A DNA stretch of 45,237 bases from contig NJBK01000022.1 in assembly GCA_005223035.1 (NCBI GenBank), positions 1 to 45,237 of the forward strand. Reading direction: 5' to 3'. Under the pieces are notes generated by a model. It saw only the letters and a list, made by a program, of their open reading frames with translations, was not told the DNA's origin and did not search any database. The translations under genes and the position numbers were made by a program. Below, piece by piece: positions 1-8,315 of this stretch (its first letter is position 1; every line of letters starts with the position of its first letter). This stretch comes from Chloroflexi bacterium B3_Chlor (lineage in GTDB: Bacteria; Chloroflexota; Anaerolineae; UBA7937; B3-Chlor).

Positions 1-579
1 TCATCTGGTGGCTCGACAGGTACGAGAAGGAGCCTTGGGGCCTGCTCGCGGCGACCTTCATCTGGGGAGCGATACCCGCCGTATGCTTGGCATTCGTGGG
101 CGAGTTCATCCTTGAGATTCCCTTTTCACGTGGCGTTGGGCGGGTCCATTGTGATCCACGCAGTGCACAATGTCTCCACAAGCTTAGCTTCAGACCTGTG
201 TTGGCCAGTGCTGATCAGTCTCATCAATGATTGGGGCGGGGTCCTCATCATTCTCGTCATAGTCTTCTTGTCCTGGGACAGGGAGAGGTCGTGGATAGTG
301 CAAGAATTAGACGACGAAATACGCGCCGGCACGATATCTAGAGCCGAGTACGAAATCGTTGCCTCCTATTGGCGACGTATCGCTACGCAATAGAGGGCCT
401 TGTCCAGGCAGGGCGTTCAGCAGGCGCTTAGTGTGAGGAGACTTCACCAACTGGCGACGGAGTTGGCCTTCAGGAAGTACCGTCTACGCAGCGAGCGGGA
501 TACGAGGGGGAGCGAAGAGGAGGTCGCTTTGCTGCGGGGGGAAATCAAGGCTCTGAGGGCCCAGACAACGAATCGGTGA
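1..579 (+). pseudogene. PrsW-family membrane protease remnant
   Basis: The first about 110 bases, read in frame 3, give a PrsW-like start of the membrane domain (WWLDRYEKEPWGLLAATFIW, then GAIPAV), running off the left edge. The similarity then jumps to frame 1 around 115-135 and continues with the C-terminal part of such proteins (SIVIHAVHNVS, a transmembrane stretch VLIILVIVFL, then a charged tail ending YWRRIATQ). A whole central block carrying the EE and other catalytic motifs of PrsW is missing. The frame-1 reading stops at TAG 391-393, but the same frame stays open for 61 more codons with a normal-looking helical tail (LATELAFRKYRLRSERD) to TGA 577-579. I therefore see a gene with an internal deletion, a frameshift and a nonsense codon. 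The alternative, a short functional protein from TTG 112, is unlikely because it would lack the active site. Confidence 0.68.
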
Positions 580-598
580 ACGAAAGGGGATGTGCTAG

Positions 599-1951
599 AT
601 GAAGGAGAATACGAAACGGTGCCCAGTTTGCGATGCCCACAATCCTGATGTGGCCAATTTCTGCCTCGATTGCGGCGCGGCTTTGGGGAGGCGAAAGCCA
701 GTGGGGCGGAGACGAAGGGTTGTGATAACGGGACTGGGAGCCATCACCCCTCTCGGTCTGACTGCGGAGGAAACCTGGCAGGGTCTTGTGGAAGGACGCT
801 CGGGTGTGAGTTTGATAACTGAAGTCAACGTCGAGGAGTATCCCACCAAGATAGGCGGGCTGGTAAGAGGTTTCGACCCTCGTAAGTACATGGACCGCAA
901 GGAGGCACGCCGAATGGGCCGCTACAGCCAGTTGGGCGTGGCTGCGGCAGGGATGGCGCTCGAGGATGCTGGTTTGAGCTCTGACAGCATTGACAGTGAG
1001 GAGGCGGGGGTAATACTGGGCACCAGCGGCGGTGGAGCGATCGAGGAATGTGAGAAAGCGTGCAGGATCTTGTTCACCAAAGGGGGGATGCGGATCTCTC
1101 CGTTTTTCGCTGTGACGGTGAGTCTCAACGTAGCTGCTCACCACATAAGCTGCATATATGGGCTTGACGGCTACAGTTCCACGGTGGTCACGGCCTGCGC
1201 GGCCGGAACTCAAGCGATAGGTGAGGCTACTGAAGTGATCCGTCGTGGGGCGGCAAACATCATGGTCGCTGGCGGCACGGAATCCGGCATCTGTGAGTTG
1301 AGCGTGATTGCCTTCTCCGTAGCGCGCGGCTACTCACGGCGCAACGATGAGCCGGAAAAGGCGTCTCGCCCCTTTGATGCTGATCGCGATGGCTTTGTGC
1401 CGGCAGAGGGGGCCGGTATCCTCATCCTCGAGGAGTTGGAGCATGCGTTGCACCGCGGGGCCCGCATTTATGCCGAGCTGCTGGGCTACGCGGGCACTTC
1501 AGATACCTATCATCTGATCGCACCCGATCCTGAGGGCAAAGCGGCGGCCCGAGCCATGGCTAGGGCTGGGGAGGATGCTCAGGTGTCCTTGGAGGACATA
1601 GATTACATCAACGCTCACGCCACCTCTACCCCGCTGGGTGACGTGGCCGAGACTGTGGCGATCAAGAGGGCTTTCGGGGAGCGTGCCTATCATATACCCA
1701 TAAGTGCCACCAAATCCATGACAGGACACTTGATCGGCGCTGCTGGGGGCGTCGAGGCGATGGCATGCGTACTTACCATTCGTGACAACGTCATACATCC
1801 CACTATCAACCTTGACAATCCCGATCCTCAGTGCGACTTGGATTATGTGCCCCACGTGGCACGAAAGGCCCGAGTGGAGGTCGTGCTGTCCAATTCCTTT
1901 GGCTTGGGAGGACAGAACGCTTGCCTAGTCTTAGGCAGGTACCAGGACTGA
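599..1951 (+). CDS. fabF: Zinc-ribbon / beta-ketoacyl-ACP synthase II fusion
   Basis: A 450-residue condensing enzyme of the FabF type, which extends acyl-ACP with malonyl-ACP in fatty acid synthesis. The thiolase-fold triad is complete: nucleophile Cys200 (TACAAGTQ), His340 (NAHATSTPLGD) and His377 (SMTGHLIGAAGG). These numbers are 37 higher than in E. coli FabF because of an N-terminal extension that is a four-Cys zinc ribbon (CPVCDAHNPDVANFCLDC), followed by a basic linker (RRKPVGRRRR). The core starts at VVITGLGAITPLG. The start ATG follows a purine-rich AAAGGGG. No acyl carrier protein or other fab gene is adjacent, so it may be a stand-alone or specialised ketosynthase. The zinc ribbon is not part of the usual family architecture and its role is unknown. 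The FabF call is firm; housekeeping versus specialised use cannot be decided here. Confidence 0.93.
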   Translation: MKENTKRCPVCDAHNPDVANFCLDCGAALGRRKPVGRRRRVVITGLGAITPLGLTAEETWQGLVEGRSGVSLITEVNVEEYPTKIGGLVRGFDPRKYMDRKEARRMGRYSQLGVAAAGMALEDAGLSSDSIDSEEAGVILGTSGGGAIEECEKACRILFTKGGMRISPFFAVTVSLNVAAHHISCIYGLDGYSSTVVTACAAGTQAIGEATEVIRRGAANIMVAGGTESGICELSVIAFSVARGYSRRNDEPEKASRPFDADRDGFVPAEGAGILILEELEHALHRGARIYAELLGYAGTSDTYHLIAPDPEGKAAARAMARAGEDAQVSLEDIDYINAHATSTPLGDVAETVAIKRAFGERAYHIPISATKSMTGHLIGAAGGVEAMACVLTIRDNVIHPTINLDNPDPQCDLDYVPHVARKARVEVVLSNSFGLGGQNACLVLGRYQD

Positions 1952-1997
1952 GTCGGCCCGCGCATAGGTCTGGTGATCGTAGCCTGGCAATCGCACT

Positions 1998-2026
1998 TTG
2001 ACATCTTCACTCATTTGTGGCATACT
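1998..2026 (+). promoter_or_regulatory. Sigma70-type promoter of the T-box operon
   Basis: TTGACA (1998-2003), a 17-base spacer and CATACT (2021-2026). This places the start near 2033, just ahead of the T-box leader and after the fabF stop at 1951. Confidence 0.75.
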
Positions 2027-2034
2027 ATCAGCAA

Positions 2035-2326
2035 ATCGCAAAGGCTATGATGGAAACGAGTAGGCGGCCAGCCGTCGTTCAGAGAGTCCGGGCAGGTGCG
2101 AGCCGGATACGAGGGTCCCGCTGAAGATCCTTCCGGAGCCGTCAACCGAAATGGCTGTCAGCGGATAGCCAGAGTAGACTTGGCCGGGAACGTCGCCCGT
2201 TATCAATGTCGAGGGTATGAACGCGTACCCTTTTGAGAGTGAGCGGGAAACCGCTAAATAGGGTGGTACCGCGGGGGTGTGATCTTGCGAAGATGGCTCT
2301 CGTCCCTATGAGGGGCGAGAGCTTTT
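2035..2326 (+). promoter_or_regulatory. T-box riboswitch, isoleucine specifier
   Basis: A tRNA-sensing leader. The invariant T-box AGGGTGGTACCGCG lies at 2260-2273. Stem I ends with the usual GAAG-specifier-CC-GAGCC arrangement (2124-2140), and the specifier triplet reads ATC at 2127-2129, an isoleucine codon that matches the IleRS gene in the operon. A terminator hairpin follows (2296-2322). When tRNA-Ile is uncharged, its acceptor end should pair with the T-box and favour the antiterminator. This is the standard mechanism of the family; the specifier assignment is from position and context. Confidence 0.92.
2296..2326 (+). terminator. T-box attenuator hairpin
   Basis: An 11-bp stem, GCTCTCGTCCC (2296-2306) with GGGGCGAGAGC (2312-2322), loop TATGA, then TTTT. 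It is the terminator alternative of the T-box and lies 17 bases before the first start codon. Confidence 0.88.
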
Positions 2327-2343
2327 GATTTAATGGAGGGCAT

Positions 2344-3312
2344 TTGGCAGTTGTTCGCGAGGCTCAGCGGGATGACCTGGCTGAGGTGCTGAGGCTGCAC
2401 AGGCAGGCGAGCGAGTTTCATGGGCGTTTGGACCCTAGGCTGGCTCCAGACTCAAAGGATCTGGAGAAGTTCAGGAAAGCGGTGCAGCCGCTGCTGGGAA
2501 GGCGACGACATCCGATCTTCGTGGCCGAGGCGAGCGGGGGTGAGGGATTGGTGGGGTATACCGTGGGCAAGATCGTGGACAACAAGCCCTTCGCTCTCCC
2601 AGAGTTTGGCTATGTAGGTTGCCTGCATGTTGATGAGGCGTGGCGCGCGCACGGAGTCGGACGAGTTCTCTCAGTGACGATAAAAGATTGGTTCCGAGCG
2701 GAGGGGTTGGACGCGGCCCAGGTTGATGTGTCCCACCGCAATTCCATAGCGCAGCGCTTCTGGGAGAGAAGGGGGTTCACCAATTTCCTGGATCATCTTT
2801 GGTGCGAAACGGAAGCCGGGGTGAGGGCGGCTGTCGCGGACCGTGTGGTTGTCCGTCAGGCACAGATTGGCCACGCGGATGCTGTGTTGTCGCTGTGGAA
2901 AGAGATGATGGACTATCACGCCCCCATTGACGGGCGGCTGAGGGTGCTCGCTGGCTGGAGAAGACATGTAGACCAGTCCATAAGGCGATGGCTGAAGCAG
3001 GATGAAACTCACTTGCTGGTGGCCGAGGCGCGACACGATGTGATTGGCTTTGCCCTGGGGGGCAGCGTAGACGTCGGGCTTGGCCTGAAAGCGGGCACGC
3101 ATGGTAGCATAGCACACTTGTGTGTCAAAGCCGAGTGGAGGAGACGTGGTGTGGGTCGGCAACTGTTTGCCTCCCTGAGAGACTTGTTCAAGCAGGAAGG
3201 CGTTTCATCCATCCACGTCTACGTGTCTCACTTCAACTTAGTGTCACAGAGTTTCTGGAGGAGCCTGGGCTTTGAGGACTACGTGGAACGACTTTGGTGT
3301 GACTTAGCATGA
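2344..3312 (+). CDS. Tandem GNAT-family N-acetyltransferase
   Basis: Protein of 322 residues made of two GNAT domains (about 1-155 and 165-322), each with an acetyl-CoA pyrophosphate-loop motif: RAHGVGR in the first and RRRGVGR in the second. Each also has the C-terminal pattern in which an Asn/Ser segment is followed by FWxxxGF (AQRFWERRGF, SQSFWRSLGF). The two halves look like an internal duplication. The only in-frame start after the upstream stop is TTG 2344, close behind GGAGGG. It is the first gene under the Ile T-box and lies 12 bases before alaX, so it probably belongs to translation quality control or amino-acid metabolism, but the acceptor substrate cannot be read from the sequence. 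Confidence 0.85.
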   Translation: MAVVREAQRDDLAEVLRLHRQASEFHGRLDPRLAPDSKDLEKFRKAVQPLLGRRRHPIFVAEASGGEGLVGYTVGKIVDNKPFALPEFGYVGCLHVDEAWRAHGVGRVLSVTIKDWFRAEGLDAAQVDVSHRNSIAQRFWERRGFTNFLDHLWCETEAGVRAAVADRVVVRQAQIGHADAVLSLWKEMMDYHAPIDGRLRVLAGWRRHVDQSIRRWLKQDETHLLVAEARHDVIGFALGGSVDVGLGLKAGTHGSIAHLCVKAEWRRRGVGRQLFASLRDLFKQEGVSSIHVYVSHFNLVSQSFWRSLGFEDYVERLWCDLA

Positions 3313-3324
3313 TGGGAGGTTCCA

Positions 3325-4038
3325 ATGACCGAATTGCTTTATCTGTCTGACGGATACCTGCGCGAATTCGAGGCCACGGTTACGGAGGTGGAGGGGGATG
3401 GTGTAGTCTTGGACAGGACGGCCTTCTACCCCCGAGGTGGAGGACAGCCCAGCGACACAGGCGTCTTGCGCGATCAGGAAGGGCGTGAGTATGTTGTGCG
3501 CAAGGTTCAGAAGGTCAAAGGACAGGTGCTGCACAAGCTTGAGGGGCAACCTCCACCTGAGGGCAGAGAAGTTCAGGGCATGATTGACTGGGATCGCAGG
3601 TACAAGTTGATGCGTACCCACACAGCGCTCCACATCCTGTGTGGCGTCATCTGGCGCGACTATGGTGCTTCAGTGACGGGCGGAAACATGGAACCTTTGA
3701 AGGCGCGCATGGACTTCGAATTGGAGAGGATGAGCGCGGAGTTCTCTGCGGAGGTGGAGGCCAAGATAAACGAGGAGGTAGCGGCGGCCCGGCCTGTGCA
3801 GACTCGGATACTGCCTCGCGAAGAAGCCTTCCAGATTCCAGACCTCATCCGTACCAAGATAAACCTGTTGCCGGAGGGCATACGAGAAGTGCGAGTCGTG
3901 GACATAGAGGGCTTGGATCTGCAGGCGGATGGCGGCACGCACGTGGCAAACACCGGCGAGGTCGGGCGCATCAGGGTGACCGGCCACGAAAGCAAGGGGC
4001 GCATCAACAAGCGTTTGCGCATCGAGCTAGAAGAATAG
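3325..4038 (+). CDS. alaX: Alanyl-tRNA editing protein AlaX
   Basis: Free-standing editing domain homologous to the AlaRS editing and C-terminal region, which deacylates mischarged tRNA-Ala (Ser- or Gly-tRNA-Ala). 237 residues, in the AlaX-M size range. The first zinc motif HTALH is His99/His103. The second reads DGGTH (Asp202, His206) where AlaRS has CGGTH, so one zinc ligand is Asp rather than Cys; I recall such a variant in part of the AlaX family but cannot verify it here. The glycine-rich YPRGGGQPSDTG segment near residue 35 is typical. Start ATG follows GGGAGG at good spacing. It lies between a GNAT protein and IleRS under an isoleucine T-box, an odd partner for an alanine editing factor. 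Confidence 0.88.
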   Translation: MTELLYLSDGYLREFEATVTEVEGDGVVLDRTAFYPRGGGQPSDTGVLRDQEGREYVVRKVQKVKGQVLHKLEGQPPPEGREVQGMIDWDRRYKLMRTHTALHILCGVIWRDYGASVTGGNMEPLKARMDFELERMSAEFSAEVEAKINEEVAAARPVQTRILPREEAFQIPDLIRTKINLLPEGIREVRVVDIEGLDLQADGGTHVANTGEVGRIRVTGHESKGRINKRLRIELEE

Positions 4039-4052
4039 TGGAGGTTGGCCGC

Positions 4053-7000
4053 ATGTTTCGAGAAGTCCCGAGCAAGGTGGATTTCCCAGCGCTGGAAAGA
4101 CGGATACTGAAGTGGTGGGCTGAGACCGATGCTTTCCACAAGCTGGTGGAGAAGAACAAGGGGAAGAAGCGCTGGTCCTTCATAGATGGGCCCATCACCG
4201 CTAACAACCCGATGGGTGTTCATCATGCCTGGGGCCGCACATACAAGGACCTGTTCCACCGGTACAAGGCGATGCAGGGACATGAGATGCGCTATCAGAA
4301 CGGCTTCGACGGACAGGGGCTATGGATCGAGGTCGAGGTGGAACGGGAGTTGGGGTTCACTTCCAAGCGCGATATCGAGAAGCACGGCATCGCTCCTTTC
4401 GTGGAGAAGTGCAAGGAACGGGTGCAGAAGTTCTCAGCTGTCCAGACGCAACAGTCGATCCGCTTGGGCTACTGGATGGATTGGGACAACTCATACCATA
4501 CCATGTCCGACGAGAACAACTATACCATCTGGTTATTCCTCAAGCGGTGCCACGAGAGGGGCTGGATCTACAAGGGGCGGGATGTCTTGCCCTGGTGTCC
4601 GCGTTGCAGTACGGCGATCTCCGAGCACGAGATCGTCACCGAGGGGTACCAGGAGTTGACCCATCCCGCCGTTACCCTGTTCCTTCCTCTCGTGGGGCGT
4701 CCGGGAGAATCGCTGTTGGTGTGGACCACCACGCCATGGACCCTCACCTCCAACGTGGCTGCCGCGGTACATCCTGACGCCCCATACGTGAAAGCCAAGC
4801 AAGGCGACAGCTACCTGTACCTCGCACGTGAGGCTCTGCCGATACTCCAAGGGCGCTATGAGGTGGTGGAGGAGTTGCGTGGTGTGGATATGGACGGTTG
4901 GACCTATCATGGGCCTTTCGACGACTTGCCTGCGCAGCATGGGGTGGAGCACAGGGTCATTCTTTGGAATGAGGTCAGCGAGACAGAAGGTACGGGCATT
5001 GTCCACATCGCCCCTGGCTGCGGCAAAGAGGACCTGGAGTTGGGCAAGGAGTACGACTTGCCAGCCATAGCTCCGTTGGACGAGTTCGGAACCTTCGTGG
5101 AGGGGTTCGAGTGGCTTTCCGGTCTCAATGTCGCCGACTCGGCTGAGCCCATATTCGAGGATTTGCGCAAGAAGGGGCTCTTGTACCGAGTGGATGATTA
5201 CACCCACCGCTATCCTGTCTGCTGGCGGTGCCAGAGCGAGTTGGTCTTCCGCTTGGTGGATGAGTGGTTTGTCTCCATGGATGAGCTTCGCTATCAGATA
5301 ATGGACGTGGTGCGGCAGATCAGGTGGATCCCCGAGTTCGGCATGGATCGCGAGCTGGACTGGCTTCGCAATATGGATGACTGGATGATCTCCAAGAAGC
5401 GATACTGGGGGTTGGCGCTACCCATCTATGACTGCGCTTGCGGGCACTTTGAGGTCATCGGCAGTGAGGTGGAGTTGAAGCAAAGGGCGATAGAGGGGTG
5501 GGAGGAGTTCGAGGGCCACTCGCCACATCGCCCATGGATTGATGCGGTTAAAATCCGATGTCCAGAGTGCGGAAACCTAGTGTCGCGTATCGCCGATGTA
5601 GGAAACCCGTGGCTGGATGCGGGAATCGTGGCCTTATCCACGCTCAACTACCGGCACAATAGGGAGTATTGGGAGAAATGGTACCCTGCTGATTTCATAT
5701 CGGAGTGCTTTCCGGGCCAGTTTCGTAACTGGTTCTACGCCTTGCTTGCTGAGAGCACAGCCATGGAAAACCGGCCACCTTTTCTAACGGTTTTTGGATA
5801 TGCCCTGGCCAAGGATGAACACGGTGAGGAGATGCACAAGAGCAGTGGCAACGTCATCTGGTTCGACGATGCCGCCGAGGCGATGGGTGTAGACGTAATG
5901 CGTTGGATGTATTGTGCGCATAACCCTCGTGTCAGCTTGAACTTCGGATATGGCCCGGCAGATGAGGTGCGGCGTCGATTCCTGATCCCTCTTTGGAATA
6001 TCTACTCCTTCTTCACAACCTATGCCAACATAGATGGTTGGACCCCTCAGAGAATGGGTACAACTCCGGTCCAAGCCCCACGGTCTAATGTTCTCGACAG
6101 GTGGATCCTCTCACGGCTACAAGTCCTGATCAAAGAGGTGGTGGAACGCTTGGATGATTATGACGCGGCTGCCGCCGCGCGCAGTATGGAGGCCTTCGTT
6201 GATGATCTCTCCAACTGGTATGTGCGTCGGAGCCGGCGTCGCTTCTGGAAGAGCGAGCAGGATGAGGACAAGAACATGGCCTACTGGACCCTCTACGGGT
6301 GTCTAGTGACTCTAGTCAGACTGATGGCGCCCTTCATACCCTTTGTCACCGAAGAGATGTATCAGAATCTGGTGCGTTCGGTAGACGCCGATGCAGCGGA
6401 GAGCGTCCACCACTGCGACTTCCCGGTGGCAGACCTGGCTCTTGTGGACGAGAAGCTGATGGCTGACATGGATCTGGCTACGAAGGTAGCCAGCCTGGGG
6501 CGATCGGCCCGGGGTCTGGCTGGCATCAGATTGCGCCAGCCTCTGGCTCTGGCTGTGGTGGCTGGGCCCTTCGCTGAGCAGAGGGATCCCTTGGGCCCTC
6601 TGGCGGAGCTGGTGCTTGATGAACTCAACATCAAGGAACTCCGCTTCACTAGCGAACCCGGCGAGGTGGTCAGCTATGTCCTCAGGCCTGATCCGGGGCT
6701 ACTCGGTCCAAAGCATGGACCTCTGCTACCGAAGATACAGGAAGCCGTGGCAACTTTGGACGCAGCAGATTGGGCTAGGCGGTTGAAAGCTGGTGAGGCG
6801 ATGCAGGTCCCTGTGGACGGGGAGATTGTTCAGCTGCTCCCGGAAGAAGTGACGGTGGAGACAAGGCCTCAGGAAGGCTATGAGGTATCTCAGGAAGGAA
6901 GCTACATCGTGGGGGTGCGCGTCACCCTGACGGATGAATTGATCCAAGAGGGTCTGGCTCGAGAGTTGGTGCGCCGTATTCAGAACTTGCGGAAGGACGC

Positions 7001-7223
7001 AGATTTCAGGATCGAAGACAAGATAACGACCTACTATCATGGTGACGCAGCGTTGACCAAGGTCATGCGGGACCATGATGAGTACATCAGTCAGGAGACT
7101 CTATCCCTGGAGATGGTCGAAGGTGAGTGGCTAGAGGGAGCTCATACAGGCGAGTTTCAAATCGATGGCATGACCATCACACTCCAGCTTGTGAGGGTGC
7201 CAGCTGAAGGGGACTCTGAGTGA
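4053..7223 (+). CDS. ileS: Isoleucyl-tRNA synthetase
   Basis: Class Ia synthetase, 1056 residues. The start ATG 4053 has GGAGG eight bases ahead; the reading frame is open further upstream but that part overlaps alaX. The HIGH-like motif is PMGVHHAWGR (His57/His58). The CP1 editing domain has the WTTTPWTLTSN signature. Zinc-type Cys pairs occur (CPRC, CWRC, CPEC). The KMSKS loop is unusual, reading EMHKS (residues 593-597). The anticodon-binding and C-terminal regions follow normally. The sequence belongs to the bacterial/eukaryote-like long IleRS type that I associate with Chloroflexota. The gene is the last in the T-box operon and the isoleucine specifier fits it. Confidence 0.96.
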   Translation: MFREVPSKVDFPALERRILKWWAETDAFHKLVEKNKGKKRWSFIDGPITANNPMGVHHAWGRTYKDLFHRYKAMQGHEMRYQNGFDGQGLWIEVEVERELGFTSKRDIEKHGIAPFVEKCKERVQKFSAVQTQQSIRLGYWMDWDNSYHTMSDENNYTIWLFLKRCHERGWIYKGRDVLPWCPRCSTAISEHEIVTEGYQELTHPAVTLFLPLVGRPGESLLVWTTTPWTLTSNVAAAVHPDAPYVKAKQGDSYLYLAREALPILQGRYEVVEELRGVDMDGWTYHGPFDDLPAQHGVEHRVILWNEVSETEGTGIVHIAPGCGKEDLELGKEYDLPAIAPLDEFGTFVEGFEWLSGLNVADSAEPIFEDLRKKGLLYRVDDYTHRYPVCWRCQSELVFRLVDEWFVSMDELRYQIMDVVRQIRWIPEFGMDRELDWLRNMDDWMISKKRYWGLALPIYDCACGHFEVIGSEVELKQRAIEGWEEFEGHSPHRPWIDAVKIRCPECGNLVSRIADVGNPWLDAGIVALSTLNYRHNREYWEKWYPADFISECFPGQFRNWFYALLAESTAMENRPPFLTVFGYALAKDEHGEEMHKSSGNVIWFDDAAEAMGVDVMRWMYCAHNPRVSLNFGYGPADEVRRRFLIPLWNIYSFFTTYANIDGWTPQRMGTTPVQAPRSNVLDRWILSRLQVLIKEVVERLDDYDAAAAARSMEAFVDDLSNWYVRRSRRRFWKSEQDEDKNMAYWTLYGCLVTLVRLMAPFIPFVTEEMYQNLVRSVDADAAESVHHCDFPVADLALVDEKLMADMDLATKVASLGRSARGLAGIRLRQPLALAVVAGPFAEQRDPLGPLAELVLDELNIKELRFTSEPGEVVSYVLRPDPGLLGPKHGPLLPKIQEAVATLDAADWARRLKAGEAMQVPVDGEIVQLLPEEVTVETRPQEGYEVSQEGSYIVGVRVTLTDELIQEGLARELVRRIQNLRKDADFRIEDKITTYYHGDAALTKVMRDHDEYISQETLSLEMVEGEWLEGAHTGEFQIDGMTITLQLVRVPAEGDSE

Positions 7224-7234
7224 GATGCGTTGAG

Positions 7235-7263
7235 TTGCGCCCGGAATGGGAATCGGCTAGAAT
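7235..7263 (+). promoter_or_regulatory. Probable promoter of the dksA-like/lspA unit
   Basis: TTGCGC (7235-7240), 17 bases, TAGAAT (7258-7263), about 12 bases after the ileS stop. Spacing is ideal but the -35 box is weak. Confidence 0.45.
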
Positions 7264-7385
7264 GTGCGCACGACTTGCATAGTACCAACCAAGACCTACG
7301 CCCTAGTGCCAAGGCAGGTCTGGACAGCGGCTGAGCGTGGTCTGTCCTTTGCGGCCGATGGACCAAGGTAGGAAGGGGGTGAGCG

Positions 7386-7746
7386 GTGCCCAGGGCGTAT
7401 GGCATGCTGAAGAAGAAACTCGAAGGTGAACGTGCCCGCTTGATGGAGGAGATCGAGCAGCTGGGTATGCGCGAACAAGAGCCCTGGCCTTGGCAATCAC
7501 AGGGCCGACGACGCTACAGGCGTGTTTGAGCAAACCAGGAACTTGTCCCTGCGTGTGAGCCTGGAAGACACCCTTAAGCGTGCGGACGACGCGCTAGCGC
7601 GGTTCGACGACGGCTCCTACGGCAAATGCGTGGATTGTGGACGAGTCATCGAGTGGGGGCGCTTGAAGGTGCTGCCATATACCAGCCTATGTGTAGAATG
7701 CGTACGACGCCACGAGAGAGAGTCATTGACTCGCGATCGAGTTTGA
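7386..7746 (+). pseudogene. DksA/TraR-type zinc-finger regulator, frameshifted
   Basis: Two overlapping frames together make one DksA/TraR-like protein. The 5' part from GTG 7386 (behind GGAAGGGGGTG) gives a helical N-terminus (MLKKKLEGERARLMEEIEQL) and ends at TGA 7527. The 3' part in the next frame contains LGNHRADDATGVFEQ and the C4 zinc finger KCVDCGRVI...LCVEC, ending at 7746. In intact relatives the NHxADxATxxFEQ segment follows directly after the first helix, so a one-base insertion (or two-base loss) around 7475-7495 breaks the frame. The zinc-finger half alone could still be translated from GTG 7522. The protein would bind the RNA polymerase secondary channel if functional. A sequencing error is possible. 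Confidence 0.72.
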
Positions 7747-8240
7747 GAAGCGACAGGCGGGGATGGGCGCTGTTCCTGGGAATCGGCGCCCTGGTGTTCC
7801 TGGTGGATCAGGTTAGCAAGTACGTGATCCTGAGGAATCTCTCCGTTGGAGAGATGTGGAATCCAGTACCCTTCTTCAAGCGTTTTGTCACCCTTACGCC
7901 CGTGACCAACACCGGGGCTGCTTTTGGCCTGTTCCAGGAGCACGGAACTCTATTTGCAATTGTGGCTATCTTGGTCGTGGCTGCCATCGTAATCTTCTAT
8001 CGTTATCTCCCTCCAAGTGAGGTCTGGCTCAGAATCAGCCTCGGCCTGCAACTGGGAGGCGCGCTGGGGAACCTGCTGGATCGAGTACGTCTGGGGAGCG
8101 TCGTCGATTTCATAGATTTCAAGATCTGGCCGGTATTCAATCTCGCGGATACTGCCATCGTCTCAGGCGTGGCGATACTTGCCTTCTTTCTTCTGTTCAG
8201 TCAGCCAGAAGACGAGCAGAGGTCGGAAGGGCACAGCTGA
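7698..8240 (+). CDS. lspA: Lipoprotein signal peptidase II
   Basis: Membrane aspartyl protease that cleaves prolipoproteins after diacylglyceryl modification. Family motifs are present: VDQVSKY near the N-terminus, NTGAAFG, GNLLDRVRLGSVVDFID and FNLADTAI, which contain the two catalytic aspartates, plus four hydrophobic segments. I list ATG 7698; TTG 7743, which overlaps the upstream stop as TTGA, would give 165 residues, closer to the usual length, and neither has a clear ribosome site. The overlap with the dksA-like gene implies coupled expression. A likely client in this window is the ABC binding lipoprotein at 24569-26149. Confidence 0.93.
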   Translation: MRTTPRERVIDSRSSLRSDRRGWALFLGIGALVFLVDQVSKYVILRNLSVGEMWNPVPFFKRFVTLTPVTNTGAAFGLFQEHGTLFAIVAILVVAAIVIFYRYLPPSEVWLRISLGLQLGGALGNLLDRVRLGSVVDFIDFKIWPVFNLADTAIVSGVAILAFFLLFSQPEDEQRSEGHS

Positions 8241-8267
8241 CATGACTCAGGGTCTATGCTTCATGCG

Positions 8268-8299
8268 CGCCGAGAGCTGAACGGGCCTCGGTGTTTTTT
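8268..8299 (+). terminator. Intrinsic terminator between lspA and the rluD-like gene
   Basis: CGCCGAG (8268-8274) pairs with CTCGGTG (8287-8293), 12-base loop, followed by TTTTTTG (8294-8300). Confidence 0.6.
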
Positions 8300-8315
8300 G
8301 TCTGGCGGTGGGTGA

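Noticed and set aside
3639-4052. N-terminal extension of the IleRS frame
   Set aside because: It overlaps alaX in another frame, has low-complexity Arg/Gly/His content, and ATG 4053 has an ideal ribosome site.
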